DNA from: Pseudomonadota bacterium
GTDB taxonomy: Bacteria > Pseudomonadota > Gammaproteobacteria > Burkholderiales > Thiobacillaceae
Assembly (NCBI GenBank): GCA_021826065.1
Contig: JAKADY010000002.1
Location: 1-64,000, forward strand
Direction: 5' to 3'
DNA length: 64,000 nucleotides
This document shows positions 61,614-64,000 of this stretch, piece after piece; position 1 is the first letter of the stretch; every line of letters begins with the position of its first letter. The notes under the pieces were generated by a model, which was not told the DNA's origin, did no database searches, and worked only from the letters and a program-made list of their open reading frames with translations. The translations under genes were made by a program, and so were the position numbers.

Positions 61614-62219
61614 ATGCCGTTGACCGCGGAGGCCCTGGCTGCGCGCCTGCAGGACACCCTGGGCGACAAGATCACGCAAAGCCGCATCGCCCTGGGCGAG
61701 CTGACCATAGAGGTCGCGGCCGCAGACTGGCTGGAGGTCGCGCGCCGTCTGCGCGACGAGCCGGGGCTGGCCTTCGACATGTTGATCGATCTCGCCGGCG
61801 TGGACTATTCGGCCTACAAGGACGGTGCCTGGGCGGGGCGGCGCTTCGCCGTGGTCCTGCACCTGTTGTCGGTGGCCAAGAACCACCGCCTGCGCGTGCG
61901 CACCTTCTGCCCCGACGACGATTTCCCCGTGCTGCCCTCGCTCGTCGAGGTCTGGCCGGCGGCCAACTGGTTCGAGCGCGAGGCCTTCGATCTCTTCGGC
62001 ATCGTCTTCGAGGGGCATCCCGACCTGCGCCGGCTGCTCACCGACTACGGCTTCATCGGCCACCCCTTCCGCAAGGACTTCCCGCTCTCGGGCCACGTCG
62101 AGATGCGCTACGACCCGGAGCTCAAGCGTGTGATCTACCAGCCGGTGACGATCGAACCGCGCGAGGTCACGCCGCGCATCGTGCGCGAGGACACCTACGG
62201 AGACGTCGGCCGTGGCTGA
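61614..62219 (+). CDS. nuoC: NADH-quinone oxidoreductase subunit C
   Basis: A 201-aa peripheral subunit. The 30-kDa motif [21 protein letters not shown] and [20 protein letters not shown] are diagnostic. It is a separate gene from nuoD. Its last bases overlap an older nuoD start (see 62212-62364). Confidence 0.97.
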   Translation: MPLTAEALAARLQDTLGDKITQSRIALGELTIEVAAADWLEVARRLRDEPGLAFDMLIDLAGVDYSAYKDGAWAGRRFAVVLHLLSVAKNHRLRVRTFCPDDDFPVLPSLVEVWPAANWFEREAFDLFGIVFEGHPDLRRLLTDYGFIGHPFRKDFPLSGHVEMRYDPELKRVIYQPVTIEPREVTPRIVREDTYGDVGRG

Positions 62220-62364
62220 GATCCGCAACTACACGCTCAACTTTAGCTCCGGCCGCGCTGCGCGCTTAGCCTTTGCTGCGCAAAGGTTAGCCTGCGCTGA
62301 AATTCAGCTGCGCCCGGGTCTGCCCTTGGCCTGCCTTCGAGAAAGGCTGTGCGAGCATGGCTGA
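62212..62364 (+). other. Displaced nuoD start and inserted sequence (leader frame)
   Basis: GTG 62212 begins a frame whose first 11 codons encode (V/M)[10 protein letters not shown], the same residues as the real nuoD start at 62357. The 33-bp copies differ at five positions, all silent. Between them lie about 111 bp of non-homologous sequence with a CCTTTG/CAAAGG hairpin. The leader frame ends at TGA 62362-62364, overlapping the nuoD ATG by 8 bp, so ribosomes could be coupled to it. Confidence 0.8.
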
Positions 62365-63610
62365 AATCCGCAATTACACGCTGAATTTTGGGCCGCAGCA
62401 TCCGGCCGCGCATGGGGTGCTGCGCCTGGTGCTGGAGCTGGATGGCGAGGTGATCGAGCGGGCCGACCCGCACATCGGCCTGCTGCACCGCGCCACCGAG
62501 AAGCTGGCCGAGCACAAGACCTTCCTGCAGTCGGTGCCCTACATGGACCGGCTCGACTATGTCTCGATGATGTGCAATGAGCACGCCTACGTGCTGGCCA
62601 TCGAGAAGCTCTTGGGCATCACGCCGCCGCTCCGGGCGCAGTATATCCGCGTGATGTTCGACGAGTTGACGCGCATCCTCAACCACCTCATGTGGCTGGG
62701 GGCGCACGCCCTCGACATCGGCGCCATGACCGTGTTCCTCTACGCCTTCCGCGAGCGCGAGGACATCATGGACATGTACGAGGCGGTCTCCGGCGCGCGC
62801 ATGCACGCCGCCTATTACCGCCCGGGCGGGGTCTATCGCGACCTGCCGGATCGCATGCCGCAGTACGAGGTCTCGCCCTACAAGGACGCGGAGGAGGTCA
62901 AACGGCTCAACGAGAACCGCCAGGGCTCGCTGCTCGACTTCATCGAGGACTTCACCAACCGCTTCCCCACCTATGTCGATGAGTACGAGACCCTCCTCAC
63001 CGACAACCGCATCTGGAAGCAGCGCACGGTCGGCATCGGCGTGGTCTCGCCGGAGCGGGCCAAGGCCCTGGGCCTGACCGGCCCCATGCTGCGCGGCTCC
63101 GGCGTGGTGTGGGACTTGCGCCGGCACCAGCCCTACGAGGTCTACGACCAGCTCGACTTCGAGATCCCGGTGGGCAGGAACGGCGACTGCTACGACCGAT
63201 ACCTGGTACGCATCGAGGAGATGCGCCAGGCCAACCGCATCGTCCGGCAATGCGTCGATTGGCTGAAGAAGAATCCGGGGCCGGTCATCGTCGACAACCA
63301 CAAGGTGGCGCCTCCCTCGCGCGAGGCCATGAAGGCCAACATGGAGGAGTTGATCCACCACTTCAAGCTCTTCACCGAGGGCATGCACGTGCCCGAGGGC
63401 GAGGCCTATGCGGCGGTGGAACACCCCAAGGGCGAGTTCGGCATCTATCTCATCTCGGACGGCGCCAACAAGCCCTATCGCATGAAGATCCGTCCGGCCG
63501 GCTTCACCCACATGGCGGCATTGGACGAACTCGCCCGCGGCCACATGATCGCCGACGTGGTGGCCATCATCGGCACCATCGACATCGTCTTCGGGGACAT
63601 CGACCGATGA
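62357..63610 (+). CDS. nuoD: NADH-quinone oxidoreductase subunit D
   Basis: A 417-aa peripheral 49-kDa subunit lining the quinone site. [35 protein letters not shown] and [17 protein letters not shown] are diagnostic, and the C-terminus [17 protein letters not shown] is complete. It now starts at ATG 62357 behind a displaced copy of its own first codons. Stop overlaps nuoE (ATGA). Confidence 0.98.
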   Translation: MAEIRNYTLNFGPQHPAAHGVLRLVLELDGEVIERADPHIGLLHRATEKLAEHKTFLQSVPYMDRLDYVSMMCNEHAYVLAIEKLLGITPPLRAQYIRVMFDELTRILNHLMWLGAHALDIGAMTVFLYAFREREDIMDMYEAVSGARMHAAYYRPGGVYRDLPDRMPQYEVSPYKDAEEVKRLNENRQGSLLDFIEDFTNRFPTYVDEYETLLTDNRIWKQRTVGIGVVSPERAKALGLTGPMLRGSGVVWDLRRHQPYEVYDQLDFEIPVGRNGDCYDRYLVRIEEMRQANRIVRQCVDWLKKNPGPVIVDNHKVAPPSREAMKANMEELIHHFKLFTEGMHVPEGEAYAAVEHPKGEFGIYLISDGANKPYRMKIRPAGFTHMAALDELARGHMIADVVAIIGTIDIVFGDIDR

Positions 63611-64000
63611 GCCTGCTCTCCAGCGAAGCCCTCGCGCAGATTGACCGCGAGATTGCCAAATATCCCCCGGAGCACAAGCAGTCCGCGGTGATGAGTGCGC
63701 TCAGGATCGCCCAGGTGGAAAAGGGCTGGATCTCCCCAGAGGTGATCGAGTTCGTGGCGCAGTACCTCGAGATGCCGCCCATCGCGGTGTACGAGGTGGC
63801 GACCTTCTACAACATGTACGACCTGAAGCCCGTGGGGCGGCACAAGATCACCCTGTGCACCAACCTGCCCTGCCAGCTGCAGGGGGCCGGCGAGATCGCC
63901 GAGCACCTCAAGAAGCGCCTGGGCGTCGACTTCGGCGAGACCACCGCGGATGGCCGTTTCACCCTGAAGGAGGGCGAGTGCATGGGGGCCTGCGGTGACG
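63607..64000 (+). CDS. nuoE: NADH-quinone oxidoreductase subunit E, N-terminal part
   Basis: A [2Fe-2S] thioredoxin-like subunit, 131 codons visible; it runs off the right end. [41 protein letters not shown] and the first cluster cysteines in [11 protein letters not shown] are present. The second pair of cysteines is in ECMGACGD at the edge of the window. Confidence 0.96.
   Translation, partial: MSLLSSEALAQIDREIAKYPPEHKQSAVMSALRIAQVEKGWISPEVIEFVAQYLEMPPIAVYEVATFYNMYDLKPVGRHKITLCTNLPCQLQGAGEIAEHLKKRLGVDFGETTADGRFTLKEGECMGACGD

Overview
The window is about 64 kb of GC-rich chromosome. Gene content and order point to a gammaproteobacterium, probably Chromatiales-like: carAB-greA, yhbY/rlmE-ftsH-folP-glmM, tpiA-secG-tRNA-Leu-nuoABCDE, tgt-yajC-secDF, bioBFHC and ccoNOQP-ccoG. 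nuoC and nuoD are separate genes. No phage, CRISPR array or rRNA was seen. Genus is inference; no marker gene was compared.

Layout. 1-2.3 kb, minus strand: the edge of a polysaccharide cluster (CapK-like ligase, frameshifted sulfotransferase, glycosyltransferase, aminotransferase tail) cut by a degraded 1.1-kb insertion sequence. 3.6-11.1 kb: accessory-rich. It holds an HEPN/nucleotidyltransferase pair, a coiled-coil protein with a PD-(D/E)XK-like domain built on a 21-bp minisatellite, REPIN-like palindromes, aroB, a DUF433/DUF5615 toxin-antitoxin pair, a decayed Phd/VapC pair whose toxin carries a 110-bp MITE, and dgt. 11-16.4 kb: comF, then bioBFHC with overlapping genes. 16.4-23.4 kb: Rrf2-type Fe-S regulator, SCO1, cbb3 oxidase, ccoG and a FixH-like gene. 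23.5-31.1 kb: GGDEF protein, tgt, yajC-secD-secF, a secreted propeller protein and a class I amidotransferase. 31.2-39.8 kb, minus strand: DegS-like protease, a three-gene RND efflux system interrupted by repeats and a MITE, and a thioredoxin/CcdA-like membrane fusion. 39.9-51.9 kb: nitroreductase remnant, DUF6544-like protein, carAB, greA, DUF4149, yhbY, rlmE, ftsH, folP, glmM. 52-59 kb: a Pho-box-headed pst cluster (pstS, a duplicated-domain lipoprotein, oversized pstC and pstA, pstB) and a small gene behind a second possible Pho box. 59.2-64 kb: tpiA, secG, tRNA-Leu(GAG), nuoA-E; nuoE runs off the end.

How it works together. The housekeeping blocks cover biotin synthesis, microaerobic respiration and its copper/Fe-S assembly, protein export, carbamoyl phosphate synthesis, membrane proteolysis, phosphate uptake and complex I. 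The accessory 3.6-11 kb part and many intergenic gaps are full of small repeats. Several have entered or displaced reading frames (vapC, bioH, possibly bioF and bioC, the nuoD start, the efflux operon). This repeat activity, with footprints such as target-site duplications and a repairable 8-bp duplication, is the most distinctive feature of the window. The best candidate for undescribed biology is the two-repeat lipoprotein inside the pst cluster.
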